Source: Saprospiraceae bacterium (GTDB lineage: Bacteria > Bacteroidota > Bacteroidia > Chitinophagales > Saprospiraceae). From it: DNA of 64,000 nt. Of this stretch, positions 52,138-63,300 are shown in pieces. The stretch is taken from NCBI GenBank assembly GCA_020629515.1, contig JAHDDE010000007.1:1-64000 (forward strand). Direction: 5' to 3'. The first letter of the stretch is position 1. Each line of letters opens with the position of its first letter. The notes under the pieces are model-generated. The model had not been told where the DNA came from. It saw only the letters and a program-made list of their open reading frames with translations, and ran no database searches. The position numbers were made by a program, and so were the translations under genes.

Positions 52138-52779
52138 ATGAGAATAGAGAGTTTCACTTACAACGCATTTCAGGAAAATACTTACGTAGCGATTAATGAG
52201 TCTACTAAAGAGTGCATAATATTTGATCCAGGTTGTTCTAATCCTAATGAAAACAGTAGGTTTTTAAAGGCACTTGAGGGTTTAGCGCTTAAGCCGGTAA
52301 GGCTAATTAATACTCATTGTCATATTGACCATGTATTGGGTAATAAGCTGATTGCTGAGAAGTTTGACTTAAAATTAGAAGCGCACAAAGGAGAAGTTCC
52401 TGTTTTGGCTTCATGCGTACAAGTTAGCCAGATGTATGGCATTAAGTATGATCCTTCTCCCCTTATCCAATCCTATATAGAGGAAGGAGATAAAATTATT
52501 TTAGGTGCTCATGTTTTTGACATTGTTTTCACTCCTGGTCATTCTCCAGCTAGCTTATGTTTTATACATCATGAGTCTAAGCAAGTTATTGGAGGAGACG
52601 TGCTATTTCATGGTAGCATAGGACGTACTGATCTGCCAGGAGGTAATTTTAATACTTTGATATCCAGTATTAATGACAAGTTGATGATACTGCCTGATGA
52701 TTATACCATTTATCCCGGTCATGGACCATCAACCACCATAGGATTCGAACGAGCAAATAATCCTTTTTTACAGGGTTAA
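52138..52779 (+). CDS. MBL-fold metallo-hydrolase, glyoxalase II-like
   Basis: 213 residues, cytoplasmic. The zinc motif is THCHIDH (His60, His62, Asp64, His65); later ligands are in TPGHSPASL and IGGDVLFHGSIGRTDL, and YPGHGPSTT is the final histidine motif. This is the small YcbL/GloB-like branch that hydrolyses thioesters or related bonds. The N-terminus FTYNAFQENTY is the conserved start of the family, so the ATG at 52138 is firm. It stands alone between a divergent envelope gene and a convergent haloperoxidase-like gene. Confidence 0.87.
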   Translation: MRIESFTYNAFQENTYVAINESTKECIIFDPGCSNPNENSRFLKALEGLALKPVRLINTHCHIDHVLGNKLIAEKFDLKLEAHKGEVPVLASCVQVSQMYGIKYDPSPLIQSYIEEGDKIILGAHVFDIVFTPGHSPASLCFIHHESKQVIGGDVLFHGSIGRTDLPGGNFNTLISSINDKLMILPDDYTIYPGHGPSTTIGFERANNPFLQG

Positions 52780-52887
52780 AGCTTATTTTTTTCTGTAAGT
52801 CTACTCAACGTATGATGAATAGGCGATATGATTATTAAGATCGATTGAGACTTTCATTTCTGTTGTTGATACTCGGAACATATGGGT

Positions 52888-54222
52888 TTATTTTGTGTGT
52901 AGCGTCAAGTTGTCTACGATAAAGTTACCTACGTTTTCACCCTGAGCAACACCATAGTCTATAGCTGGGCGATAATGGATGCCTCCATATAATCTACTAA
53001 TTGCAGCTTCTTCAGAAGCATGATAAAAAGATTTAAACTTTCTGACTGGTAGTCCATACTCTAACTCTACTGTATCATCGAAGCTAAAATTGTCCCCAAA
53101 AATAGAAGTTAATGCCACTGCTGCAGCCCTTGAGATTACACTATGTCCACTTGTATGCTCTGGAAATGGAGGAGTCTGCAAAGTTGGTATCCAGTCTTCA
53201 TCTATATATTCATTTATCACCGTTTCTGGTCTAACTAAATTGCTCCTATACTTTTCATCCCAACAGCTGATAAAGCCATCAGCTAATGCTAATGAGGTGA
53301 GCGTATAGGCTTCTATAGTTTTGGCAAAATCTGCTTCAGCTTTTTGGCAAGCTAAGGCCGTTATACCTATCCAATGACCACCTGGGGTTATTTTTTTTGT
53401 GGCATGCATGACATGACCGGTGACATTCAGTACATAGGGATTACAGTCCCAAAAACTTGCTATCTCCTTTGTTTCTTCAGTTGCATTTTTTACTACATCA
53501 TAGACCTCCATGGTCTCATTGAAAAATTGAGAACCTTTGGTCATATCAAACGGAGTAGGTGGAGCAGGGACAAACTGCTGAGCAGATTGAATAACAAATG
53601 GTCTAATATCATTCCAGTGTGGCTCAATTCCATCCATATATCCTGGAGGCGTCGGCTTCCATTTGGATGGATCACGAGTGACTGAATATTTAGGGAATGT
53701 TCGGGTTTGTTTATAGTTATCCCCATCAGAGTAGGCAATCACATGTTGAGCTACAGCATTGCCGTATTCAATGGATCGATTAAATACTTGGTTTGATATA
53801 CCCTTATCTTTGAGTTCTTGGTGAAGCTTTTCTTTAAAAGCCATAATCTTGGCCTCTGAAAAAATGAAGTGTTTTGCAGTAATTAAAAACGCTTCAAGTG
53901 CGGCAATAGATGGGGAAATTTCCTCTTGTGGTAACTCTGGAATGTCTTCAAATTCTCGAATTTGTCCTGCTAAAGAGTTATAGTTACTATTTGTTGCACT
54001 GATTACTTCATAAGCAGCAATAGAAGGATAAACATAGTTTCTACTGGCCACGGGCGGAGAGAAAATATCATAAACTATCACGTTTGATAACTCTTTCATG
54101 CTATCATGAAAGAATTTTGGATTAGCCAATTCTTTCTCATTTGTCGGAGTTGGTTTACACGAGAATAAAAACAGTGCTGTAAATGATATGATATAATATT
54201 TTAACAAAGATTTGAGCATCAT
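52888..54222 (-). CDS. Vanadium-haloperoxidase/PAP2-like lipoprotein
   Basis: The frame opens at 54255; the ATG at 54222 starts the lipoprotein signal (LFLFSCKP, Cys22), giving 444 residues. The acid-phosphatase/haloperoxidase pocket is present in the usual order: KYRSNLVRPET (the Lys/Arg-Pro pair), PPFPEHTSGHS (the SGH motif), and SRLYGGIHYRPAIDYG (Arg and the vanadate/phosphate-ligating His). Characterised relatives are vanadium chloro/bromoperoxidases and lipid phosphatases; Bacteroidota have many such secreted proteins of uncertain activity. It ends 108 bp from the MBL gene, tail to tail. Confidence 0.82.
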   Translation of the reverse strand: MMLKSLLKYYIISFTALFLFSCKPTPTNEKELANPKFFHDSMKELSNVIVYDIFSPPVASRNYVYPSIAAYEVISATNSNYNSLAGQIREFEDIPELPQEEISPSIAALEAFLITAKHFIFSEAKIMAFKEKLHQELKDKGISNQVFNRSIEYGNAVAQHVIAYSDGDNYKQTRTFPKYSVTRDPSKWKPTPPGYMDGIEPHWNDIRPFVIQSAQQFVPAPPTPFDMTKGSQFFNETMEVYDVVKNATEETKEIASFWDCNPYVLNVTGHVMHATKKITPGGHWIGITALACQKAEADFAKTIEAYTLTSLALADGFISCWDEKYRSNLVRPETVINEYIDEDWIPTLQTPPFPEHTSGHSVISRAAAVALTSIFGDNFSFDDTVELEYGLPVRKFKSFYHASEEAAISRLYGGIHYRPAIDYGVAQGENVGNFIVDNLTLHTK

Positions 54223-54318
54223 GGCATCGTTTAACTGGTTAGTCTTATGGAGCACAAATATTCAATAATTGCTTTAAGTTTTACCAATTTTATTATAAAT
54301 AAAGTCTTGTAAGCTTCT

Positions 54319-55344
54319 TTAAACTGTGATAGTGCTACTTGATTTCCTGATGACCAATTTGGTAGAGAAGGTCTTTTGAAATATGGAACCTTTATTTTTA
54401 ATTTGTTCAATTAAAAAGTTGAAAGCTGTACGACCCATCTCGTGCCCGTTTTGTTCTATAGTACTTAATTTAGGGTTTAGGTTATCTGACAATAAAGAAT
54501 TAGAATAACCCACAACCGCTAGATCATGTGGTATAGAAAGATTTGCTCTTTGAGCATACTCATAAACTCCAGAGGCAACTTCATCAGTTACAGTGAATAT
54601 GGCATCTGGTTTAGTATAATTACCAGAAAATAGAATTTCTGTCATTCTAATACCGTCTTGTTTGGTAGCATTCAAGCACGATTTAATTAAATGGTTATCT
54701 ATAGGAAATTGATGATCGCTGAGAGCGGCTATGTATCCTCTGAATCTTTCTGATGAGATATTACAATTTTCGTCTCCACGGATATGAGCGATATTTTTAT
54801 ACCCTTGCGCTATGAGATGAGACACAGCTGCATATGCTCCGGAGTAATTGTCATGTTGCACATAACTTCCTGTATAATTCTCGAATTTTCGATCTATCAA
54901 TATAAAGGGTATTTCTCGTTTTCTCAGTAGCGTTATGTTGTTGACTGAATTGGGTTGTCTTGAGGGGCTAAAGATTACCCCCGAAACCAAATGATCGGCA
55001 AATTGGTCTAAGATGTTTTTTTCTTTGTTTGCATCTTGGTTCGACTCTCCTATCATTACCATATATTCTCCTAGGTGAGCCGATGTCATGATACCTTTCA
55101 AGATAGTCCCAAAAAAGTAATGGTCTACAGATGGTAGTATCACACCTATTATTTTGTTCGCTACGTTTTTCCTTAGTGATACGGCTATGGCATTAGGTTT
55201 ATAATCTAGCATTTCTGCCACATCTAAAACTGCTTTTTTGGTTTTAGGGCTTATATCATCCTTATCGTTGAGTGCTCGGGATACGGTGGTCACAGAAATA
55301 TTAAGTGCATTTGCGATGTCTCTTAACGTAGCTCTTCTTTTCAT
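54319..55344 (-). CDS. LacI-family transcriptional regulator
   Basis: 341 residues. A LacI helix-turn-helix lies at the N-terminus (LRDIANALNISVTTVSRALN, about 6-25) with the hinge-like segment MLDYKPNAIAVSLRKN; the rest is a periplasmic-binding-protein-like sensor domain (IIGVILPSVDHYFFGTILKG). It is divergent from susC across 288 bp that hold four copies of an ACG(A/G)TA motif, so it most likely controls the SusCD operon in response to a sugar or its breakdown product. Confidence 0.9.
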   Translation of the reverse strand: MKRRATLRDIANALNISVTTVSRALNDKDDISPKTKKAVLDVAEMLDYKPNAIAVSLRKNVANKIIGVILPSVDHYFFGTILKGIMTSAHLGEYMVMIGESNQDANKEKNILDQFADHLVSGVIFSPSRQPNSVNNITLLRKREIPFILIDRKFENYTGSYVQHDNYSGAYAAVSHLIAQGYKNIAHIRGDENCNISSERFRGYIAALSDHQFPIDNHLIKSCLNATKQDGIRMTEILFSGNYTKPDAIFTVTDEVASGVYEYAQRANLSIPHDLAVVGYSNSLLSDNLNPKLSTIEQNGHEMGRTAFNFLIEQIKNKGSIFQKTFSTKLVIRKSSSTITV

Positions 55345-55371
55345 TGTTAATAGAGTTAATATTATCTACAT

Positions 55372-55504
55372 AAACGATAACGGAAAGGTTTGCACTTTTA
55401 ACGGTATCATTTGAAAACTTAAATATACTCGGGCTGACTTACTTTTTTTCATAAGTTTGTTCGAGACGAGGTGTTTGTTACGATAATTATTTTGTTTACC
55501 GTTT
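55372..55504. promoter_or_regulatory. Four operator-like repeats between lacI-type gene and susC
   Basis: Four 8-mers fit the pattern (A/T)(A/T)ACG(A/G)TA: AAACGATA at 55372-55379, TAACGGTA at 55399-55406, TTACGATA at 55478-55485, and AAACGGTA on the minus strand at 55497-55504. Each has a CG centre with partial two-fold symmetry, as in LacI-family operators. The intervening region also has TAAGTTTG (55452-55459), a full TAnnTTTG -7 match toward susC. Binding is inferred, not shown. Confidence 0.45.
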
Positions 55505-55632
55505 AGTAGATCAAATTTAATTTTCGTTACTTCGCTCCGTTTTGTTACATTAGGAGAGAGTCTTAAAATTAATGAGTCTTAATCCCATGAAAAGTTGAAC
55601 AAATTTTTTAACTACTAATTTATTTAAGTCGT

Positions 55633-58614
55633 ATGAAGAAACTATTTAAGCTGACCCTTGCGGTCATCGCTATGGTTTTGTTCACGTCTGCTCAGACAAT
55701 GGCACAACGTACAGTGTCAGGAACAATAACTGACTCCGCTGGGGAAGCCTTGATTGGAGCAAACGTTCTTGAAAAAGGAACAACAAATGGTACCATCACT
55801 GATTTAGATGGTTCATATTCACTAACAGTAGCTACTGGAGCTACGCTAGTATTCTCTTTTACAGGTTATACAGATCAAGAAGTTGTTGTGGGCAACTCAG
55901 GTGTGATCAATATAGCATTAGACGAGGGAGAGCTATTAGATGAGATCGTCGTTACTGGATATGGTAGCCAAAGATCTAAAGAGGTTACCTCTGCAGTTGA
56001 GAGTATCAGCGAAGAGGAATTTAACAAAGGACCTATCAACGATCCAGCACAACTACTTCAAGGTAAGGTGGCTGGACTTCAGGTTTACAACAGAGGGGGA
56101 GACCCGAATGCTTCGAGCACAATTAGATTGAGAGGAATCTCAACTGTGGGAGCCAACGTGCAACCACTTGTTGTAATTGATGGTATCGTTGGAGCATCTC
56201 TTGATAACGTGGATCCTAATGATATCGCTGAGATCAGTGTACTTAAGGATGGATCTGCTGCAGCTATCTATGGCTCGAGGGGATCTTCTGGGGTTATTTT
56301 GGTAACCACCAAATCTGGTTCTGATGGAGCTGTTAAGATTTCATACAATGGTCAATTAACTACTTCATCTCCTGTTAATGGGGTACAATCTATGTCCGCT
56401 TCAGAATTTGTGGCAGCGGGAGGTACTGACTTAGCTAATTCAACTAATTGGTTGGATGAGGTAACGAGAAGCGGAATGACTCAGATACACAATATCTCTG
56501 CATCAGGTGGAGCAGGTAATACAAACTATCGTATTTCTGCTAACTTAAGAGGTGTTGACGGTATTCTTAAAAATTCTGGATTCGACCAATTCAACACGAG
56601 ATTAGCATTTAATACAAAGACATTAAATGATAAGCTTAAAATTGCTTTCACAACGTCATTCACTAATAGAGATCAACAGTTTGGATTTCAGGAGGCTTTA
56701 AGATATGCTGTTACTTATAATCCTTCTGCTCCAATTTTCGGTGCTGATGCGCCATTTGATTTCAATTCAGCGAGATTTGGAGGATATTTCGAATCAGGAG
56801 GATTCGATAACTTCAATCCAGTATCAATAATTGAGCAAAATATCAACAATGGTGAAAGAAGAGAATTTAATTATGGTGCTACATTGGATTATAGTTTAAC
56901 TGATAATTTAACGATTACAGGTAGAATAGCACAACAAAATGTTTCTCTTAATACGGTACAGTATTACCCAACTACTTCATTGTTTAGAGGAAATGCTACC
57001 TCCCCAATCAGAAAAGGTTCTGCTTCATTATATGATCAGCAGAATTCATTTGATCTATATGAGGCTTATGGTACTTATTTAGGATCTACTGATGCCATTG
57101 ATTTTACATTAACAGCTGGTTATTCTTTTCAAGAGAACAACTTTTTTGATAATTTCTTGAGCTTAGGAGATTTTCCTAATAATGGAACAGACTTCTATAA
57201 TCTTATTGAGACTTCTCAAGATTTATCATTGGTGTCTAATGCTGGTTTAATCGGAGCTGGTAGTAACGCTACAGAAAATGATAGAATTATAGCTTTCTTC
57301 GCAAGAGCTAATGTGACTATAGGTAATGGAATTTTCTTGAATGCCTCAGTAAGAAGAGAAGGTGCAACGAGATTAGGTCCAGATAATAAGTGGGGTATCT
57401 TCCCTGCATTTGGTGTAGGTGTTGATTTAAACCAATACTTAGATATTGCTTCTGTGGATTTATTCAAAGTGAGATTAGGTTATGGGGAGACAGGATCATT
57501 GCCAGGTCAAGTGGGATTAGCACAAGACTTAAGAGCAATAGTTAATAGCCCTGACGGAACGGTAACTACTCAGCCTTCGAGATTAGGAAATCCTAACTTA
57601 GGATGGGAATCTAAGAAAGAAACTAACTTAGGAGTAGAATTTGCTTCAGGTAGATTCTCAAGTACTTTAGATCTATATAATAGAGTAATTTCTGATTTCA
57701 TCTTAAACATAGGTATTGACGCTGCTGTAAATGGAGGATTTAGCTCTCAAATACAAAATGCAGGTCAGTTGTCAACTAATGGTCTCGAGTTAGCATTAAA
57801 TTATGACGTAGCTGATTCTCCTGATTTTGGATGGACAACTGGTGTTATATTATCATCGTATAAGTCAACTTTGGATGAGTTTAACATCGAAGCTCCAACT
57901 CTTAGAGCTAACTTAGGTGCTCCAGGACAGAATGCTACAGATGTAGTTCGAGTGGCTATCGGAGAAGAAATTGGAAACATTTGGGGGCCTGTATTTGCTG
58001 GTGTAGATGCAGATGGTGCAATTATGTTTGAGGATGTAAACGGTGACGGAACATTAAAAACTGATCAGGGTCAAGCTCTTGAAGATGATGCGGATTTCGC
58101 TGTTTTAGGAAACGGTATTCCTGATTTAGAATTAGGTTGGACTAACCAAATTACTGTGGGAGATTGGCAGATCAATGCATTCTTCAGAGGTGCTTTTGGA
58201 CATAGTTTAGTAAATACATTCAGAGCTTTCTATGAGCCAAGAATTGCATCACAGTCTAACTATAACTATGTGAATACTTCATTAAGCAATCCAGATGTTA
58301 CTTCTGCAAGATTTAGCTCTCTATATGTAGAAAAAGCTGACTTCTTCAAGTTAGACAACTTAACGGTAAGTAGATCTTTTGATGTATCTGGATCAAGTGC
58401 TTTCGAATCAGTAGCACTTTCACTAAACGTAAGAAACCCATTCGTAATCACAAGTTACACGGGTACAGATCCTGAGCCATCATTGGTTGATACTGGAGCT
58501 TCTGCTAACGGTGACGGTGGTGGAGGATCGGATGTTCTTGCCCCAGGTTTGGATAGACGAAACAATTATTTTTCATCAAGAGCGATCACTTTTGGTGTAA
58601 ATGTTAATTTCTAA
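55633..58614 (+). CDS. SusC/RagA-type TonB-linked outer-membrane transporter
   Basis: 993 residues. Signal peptide ends near TMAQR. Residues about 27-105 are the carboxypeptidase-regulatory-like domain (VSGTITDSAGEALIGANVLEKGT), then a TonB-box region (DEIVVTGYGSQ), the plug domain (QGKVAGLQVYNRGGDPNAS, VVIDGIVGASLDNVDPNDIAEI, the SAAAIYGSRGSSGVI segment), and a 22-stranded-type barrel ending in FGVNVNF. It imports oligosaccharides or other large solutes with its SusD partner. The substrate cannot be read from sequence, and no glycoside hydrolase accompanies it in the window. Confidence 0.93.
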   Translation: MKKLFKLTLAVIAMVLFTSAQTMAQRTVSGTITDSAGEALIGANVLEKGTTNGTITDLDGSYSLTVATGATLVFSFTGYTDQEVVVGNSGVINIALDEGELLDEIVVTGYGSQRSKEVTSAVESISEEEFNKGPINDPAQLLQGKVAGLQVYNRGGDPNASSTIRLRGISTVGANVQPLVVIDGIVGASLDNVDPNDIAEISVLKDGSAAAIYGSRGSSGVILVTTKSGSDGAVKISYNGQLTTSSPVNGVQSMSASEFVAAGGTDLANSTNWLDEVTRSGMTQIHNISASGGAGNTNYRISANLRGVDGILKNSGFDQFNTRLAFNTKTLNDKLKIAFTTSFTNRDQQFGFQEALRYAVTYNPSAPIFGADAPFDFNSARFGGYFESGGFDNFNPVSIIEQNINNGERREFNYGATLDYSLTDNLTITGRIAQQNVSLNTVQYYPTTSLFRGNATSPIRKGSASLYDQQNSFDLYEAYGTYLGSTDAIDFTLTAGYSFQENNFFDNFLSLGDFPNNGTDFYNLIETSQDLSLVSNAGLIGAGSNATENDRIIAFFARANVTIGNGIFLNASVRREGATRLGPDNKWGIFPAFGVGVDLNQYLDIASVDLFKVRLGYGETGSLPGQVGLAQDLRAIVNSPDGTVTTQPSRLGNPNLGWESKKETNLGVEFASGRFSSTLDLYNRVISDFILNIGIDAAVNGGFSSQIQNAGQLSTNGLELALNYDVADSPDFGWTTGVILSSYKSTLDEFNIEAPTLRANLGAPGQNATDVVRVAIGEEIGNIWGPVFAGVDADGAIMFEDVNGDGTLKTDQGQALEDDADFAVLGNGIPDLELGWTNQITVGDWQINAFFRGAFGHSLVNTFRAFYEPRIASQSNYNYVNTSLSNPDVTSARFSSLYVEKADFFKLDNLTVSRSFDVSGSSAFESVALSLNVRNPFVITSYTGTDPEPSLVDTGASANGDGGGGSDVLAPGLDRRNNYFSSRAITFGVNVNF

Positions 58615-58633
58615 AAATTTAAATAGTAAGAAA

Positions 58634-60235
58634 ATGATGAATAAAATATCAATTCTACTAACTCTTCTTTTCTCAGTGTTAATGGTAATGTCATGTACTG
58701 ACTTAGAGGAAAATTTAGTCGGTGAGGTAACTGAGGATATTTCTATCCCTGGTTTCGTTGTACCTCAAGTTAATGCCCCAAGTCCGGGCGGACAATTAGC
58801 TGGAGCTTTCGGAAGACTAAGAGATGGTTCTGCTGGACACTTCGGATACTATTCAGTACAAGAGCTTCCAACAGACGAAATGGTTATTGGTGCTAAAGGT
58901 GGTGACTGGTTTGATGGTGGTATATTAATACAACTACATCAGCATACTTTTGACCCTACACACCCAATGCTAGAGAATACTTATAACCAAGCTTATGGTG
59001 GAATCAATGCCTGTAACGAGTTACTAGCTGGTGGATTAGATGCCAATGGGGAGGCTCAGATTAGAGCACTTAGAGCTTATTTCTACTATAGATTGGTAGA
59101 TTTATTTGGTAATGTTAAGATAGTTACTCAACCTGGTGTTGATGCTCCTCAATCGAGTAGAGCGGATGTATTTGCTTTCATCGAAAGCGAATTATTGGCT
59201 TCTTTAGGTATTACCGAAGTTTCTGCTGGAATGGATCTTTCTGGTAGTGCTTTAGGCACCAGCTCAAGTGAGTATAGAATGAACAGATATGGAGCTTTAG
59301 GTATATTAGCTAAGTTGTATCTAAATGCTGAGGTGTACACTGGAACAGCTATGTATGAGAAAGCAGATGCGGCTGCAAGTTATATCATCGATAGCGGTGT
59401 ATACAGCCTTTGTGGTGCTGGATGTGCTGTAGAAAATTTGGGTAAAAGATCTGACGTACCTTCAGATCCTGATATGTTAGAAGGATATGCAGCAGTATTC
59501 GCTCCTAATAACTTTGGTAATCCAGAGAACATCTTTACAATCGAGTTTGCAGAAACTGGTGGTGGAGGAATGAACTTCTCACAGATGAACCTTCACTATG
59601 AGTCTCAATTCACTTACAACTTGTCTGACCAACCATGGAATGGCTATGCCACTTTAGAAGAATTTTACAATTCTTATGAAGATGGTGATGCGAGAAAAAC
59701 TGCTAACTTCTTAGCAGGACCTCAGACAGATTTCTCAGGATCAGCAATCTTGGATTTCGCATTTGATGATGACAATATTGTATTGGATTATACTCCTCAA
59801 TTAAACGAGTTAGCACCTAACTACTTCAGAGAAGCTGGAGCAAGACCTGCTAAATTTAGTTACAAGATTGGTGGACGACCTGATATGGACAATGATTATC
59901 CTATAGTGAGATTAGGTGATGTATACTTGATCAGAGGAGAGGCAAGAGCGAGAGCTGCGGGTGATTGGAATCTTTCTTTGCCGGATGTTAACACGGTTAG
60001 AGCAAGAGCAGGAGTTTCTGCTTTCAGTTCTATAACTGCTGATGGATTCTTAGCTGAGAGAGGTAGAGAGATGTTTGCTGAGTCTTCAAGAAGAACAGAC
60101 TTAGTAAGATTTGGTAAGTATAATGATGCTTGGTGGGAAAAACCAGTTTCTCCAGAGCATGTTAATATCTATCCTATTCCATTCAATTCTATCCAAGCGT
60201 CTAATGGTACGCTTAGTCAGAATCCTGGATATTAA
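58634..60235 (+). CDS. SusD/RagB-type substrate-binding lipoprotein
   Basis: The frame opens at a TTG at 58601 inside susC; the ATG at 58634 starts the lipoprotein signal (VLMVMSCTD, Cys21), giving 533 residues. The family hallmark segments are QIRALRAYFYYRLVDLFGNVKI, PIVRLGDVYLIRGEARARAAGD and FLAERGREMFAESSRRTDLVRFGKY, built from TPR-like helices. SusD caps the SusC barrel on the cell surface and binds the substrate. It follows susC by 19 bp and ends at a terminator. Confidence 0.92.
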   Translation: MMNKISILLTLLFSVLMVMSCTDLEENLVGEVTEDISIPGFVVPQVNAPSPGGQLAGAFGRLRDGSAGHFGYYSVQELPTDEMVIGAKGGDWFDGGILIQLHQHTFDPTHPMLENTYNQAYGGINACNELLAGGLDANGEAQIRALRAYFYYRLVDLFGNVKIVTQPGVDAPQSSRADVFAFIESELLASLGITEVSAGMDLSGSALGTSSSEYRMNRYGALGILAKLYLNAEVYTGTAMYEKADAAASYIIDSGVYSLCGAGCAVENLGKRSDVPSDPDMLEGYAAVFAPNNFGNPENIFTIEFAETGGGGMNFSQMNLHYESQFTYNLSDQPWNGYATLEEFYNSYEDGDARKTANFLAGPQTDFSGSAILDFAFDDDNIVLDYTPQLNELAPNYFREAGARPAKFSYKIGGRPDMDNDYPIVRLGDVYLIRGEARARAAGDWNLSLPDVNTVRARAGVSAFSSITADGFLAERGREMFAESSRRTDLVRFGKYNDAWWEKPVSPEHVNIYPIPFNSIQASNGTLSQNPGY

Positions 60236-60262
60236 TAGAAAATATATCTTTTGATATAATAT

Positions 60263-60293
60263 AGGGTTGCCTTCTGAGGCAACCCTTTTTTTT
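60263..60293 (+). terminator. Terminator after the SusD gene
   Basis: A 9-bp stem AGGGTTGCC/GGCAACCCT (60263-60271 and 60278-60286), a 6-nt loop, then eight T's. It lies 27 bp after the susD stop and only 9 bp before the next gene, so the downstream VCBS gene may depend on read-through. Confidence 0.88.
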
Positions 60294-60301
60294 ACTCATT
60301 A

Positions 60302-63300
60302 ATGAATTCATCTAAGCCATATATCTACGCTGTCTTCTCAGTCTTCTTATTGCTATCATGTAGCACAGAAGAGCCTTATTTATTTAATAGAATAGAAGAT
60401 TCGGGGGTAGATTTTATCAATGAACTTAATTATACTCAGGAGTTAAATCCTTATACTTATCGCAATTATTATAATGGTGCGGGCATTGGTATTGGAGATT
60501 TGGACAATGATGGCTTAGACGATATTTACTTTACGGGAAACCAAGTCGATAATAAACTTTATAGGAACAAGGGCGATCTACAGTTTGAGCTTATAGAAAG
60601 TGAAATCTTAAAATGTGCAGGTAGTTGGAGCACGGGGGTTAGTATTGTTGACATAAACGCCGATGGGTTAAAAGATATATATGTATGTAAAGCGGGTCCA
60701 CCCTCGGGACCTAATAGATCCAATCAACTTTTTATTAACAAGGGAAATTTTCAGTTTGAAGAAAGGGCAGCAGATTATGGTTTGGATGTCATGGGATTTT
60801 CAATTCATGCAAGTTTTTTTGATTTTGATCGCGATGGCGATTTAGATTGTTATTTATTGAATAACTCTATAAGATCTGTTGGTGGATACGACTTAAGAGA
60901 AGGCCTAAGAGAAGTATCATCCGATCAGGGTAATAAGTTATTAGTCAATGAAAATGGAATATTTGTTGATAAATCCGATGAATTGGGAATATATACCAGT
61001 GAAATTGGATTTGGTTTGGGCGTAATTACCAGTGACCTGAATAGTGATGGTTGGATTGATATATATGTAGCCAATGATTTCTTTGAAAGAGACTATTATT
61101 ATATTAATCAAGAAGGATTGCGATTTGAAGAAGTAGGGGAGGAATACTTTTCGTCTTTTTCATTAGGTTCAATGGGTGCTGATGCTGCCGATATAGACAA
61201 TGATGGTGATCAAGACATCCTTGTAGTAGAGATGGCTCCTCAATCTTTAGAGAGGAAAAAAACTAAGGCAACTTATGATAGTTGGGATAAATATCAGCGT
61301 GCCGTCAAAAGCGGGTATTTCCACCAGTTTCCGCGGAATATGTTACATCTTAATGAGCAGGACTATTTTAAAGATGTTAGTAGAGCAAAGGGGTTACAGG
61401 CTACAGAGTGGAGTTGGGCTCCGTTAATATTTGATATGAACAATGATGGTCTAAAAGACATTTTCATCAGTAATGGAATCGGAAAAGACTTGTTGGATAG
61501 AGATTACTTGGCCTTTATGGCCAACGAACAAAATGTGGGTAAGCTTATAAAAGATAATGCCCAAAGTGGACTTAAACAGCTTATTGACATTATGCCTAAA
61601 AGTCCTGTCAATAACGCATATTTTTTACAATTGTCTAATGGAGAATTTGAAGAGCAAAAAAAGTTGATTGATCGTCTTCCAGCTACTATAAGTAATGCTG
61701 CTGGCATATCGGACTTAGACAATGATGGAGATTTTGATCTAATTATATCCAATGTTAATTCAGTAGTAAATGTGTTGGAGAATAATTCTGAAGAGCCTGG
61801 GAAAATAATTAAGCTTAAAAAAGGTAATTCAGATGCATTGGTTATCGGAGCAACTGTAACGGTATATTCAGGAAGTCAAAAGGTAGTGGAATTGATTAAT
61901 CCTTACCGAGGTTTTCAAAGTACCGTGACCACTGATATCCTTTTTACGAAAAGTGATTTTATTGATTCTATCCATGTATTATGGCCAACAGGTCAGATCG
62001 AAATGTTCAGTGATGATTTAGAATCAAATATGATAGAATTAGTTTTTGGTTTGGGCAGGGAAATTCAATCTCTGGATAAAAAATTGGGCAAAAAACAATT
62101 AACTATTCTTGAATTGGATTCTATAACGTATAGCTATAGTCAAAGGCAGTTCAATGAATTTAATAAAGAAAAACTTTTGCTTCAAATGTCTCCGACAGTG
62201 GACCCGTTGTACATTTATGATCAAAAGGACAATGTAATGATGATTGGCGCACCTCAAAATCAATCATTAAAGATTTATGATTTAGATCAAAATAGTTTAA
62301 TCGGGGATCAAGCTGATTTTCAAACTTCTTTTAGAGCTCATACATCAGATATGATGTTCATAGATTATGATAATGATGGAGACCAAGATGTATACGTCGC
62401 TCACGGTTCTCGAGTTTTTTCACAGTATTCTGCTGAATTAAATGATGTTATTTATGAGAATTTGGGTAATAATAGATATCTAAAAAGGCCTGATCTAATT
62501 TCATTTCCAAAGGCTATGTTAACTGGGGCTGTGGCAAGCGGTGATTTAAATGAAGATGGTTATGATGACATAGTATTAACAGATCAATTTACCGATGATA
62601 TTTATGGTGAGAGTAGCACAGTTTATTACTATCAAAATGTGGCGGGAGAAAAATTTGAATTGGTTTCGACTTATAGTCAAGCGGATTTTGGTGTGTCTCA
62701 GTCTGTGGAAATAGCTGATTTAGACAAGAATGGAGATTTAGATATAGTAGTTACTGGAGAATGGATGGGGATCGAAGTCCTAAATTTAAGAGATGGCACC
62801 TTGGTCAAGAGGACGGAGTCATTTGCTTTAAATAGCTATAGGGGTTTCTGGAGAGATATACATATTATAGACATAGATCATGACGGGGACTTGGACATAA
62901 TAGGTGCTAATCAAGGAGTCAATTCAGTGTATAATAGTGATCATAAGATGTTCTTGAATGACTTTGATAAAAACGGTAGGAGAGAGCAAGTTATATCACA
63001 AAAGATAGATTCAAAAGATTACCCCATATTGGATTATGATGAATTAGTTGCACAGATACCAGTGATAAGAAAAGCCTTCAGATTCTACAAAGATTATGCT
63101 AAAGCTTCTATGAATGAGCTCTTTAGTGAAGACATATTGAGTTCTTCAATAGTGTATGGACTTGACGAGCTGAGATCAGGATTATTTTTGAATGAAAATG
63201 GGATTTTTAGATTTATACCCTTTCCAGATGCAGTTCAACATTCCTCAATGCATGCTATAGAGACTGGAGATATTAACCATGATGGAAGTATAGACATCTT

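Noticed and set aside
55512-55519. TAAATTTG on the minus strand as the promoter of the LacI gene
   Set aside because: It matches the -7 consensus but lies 168 bp from the start with no -33 partner in an AT-rich region, so it is weak.
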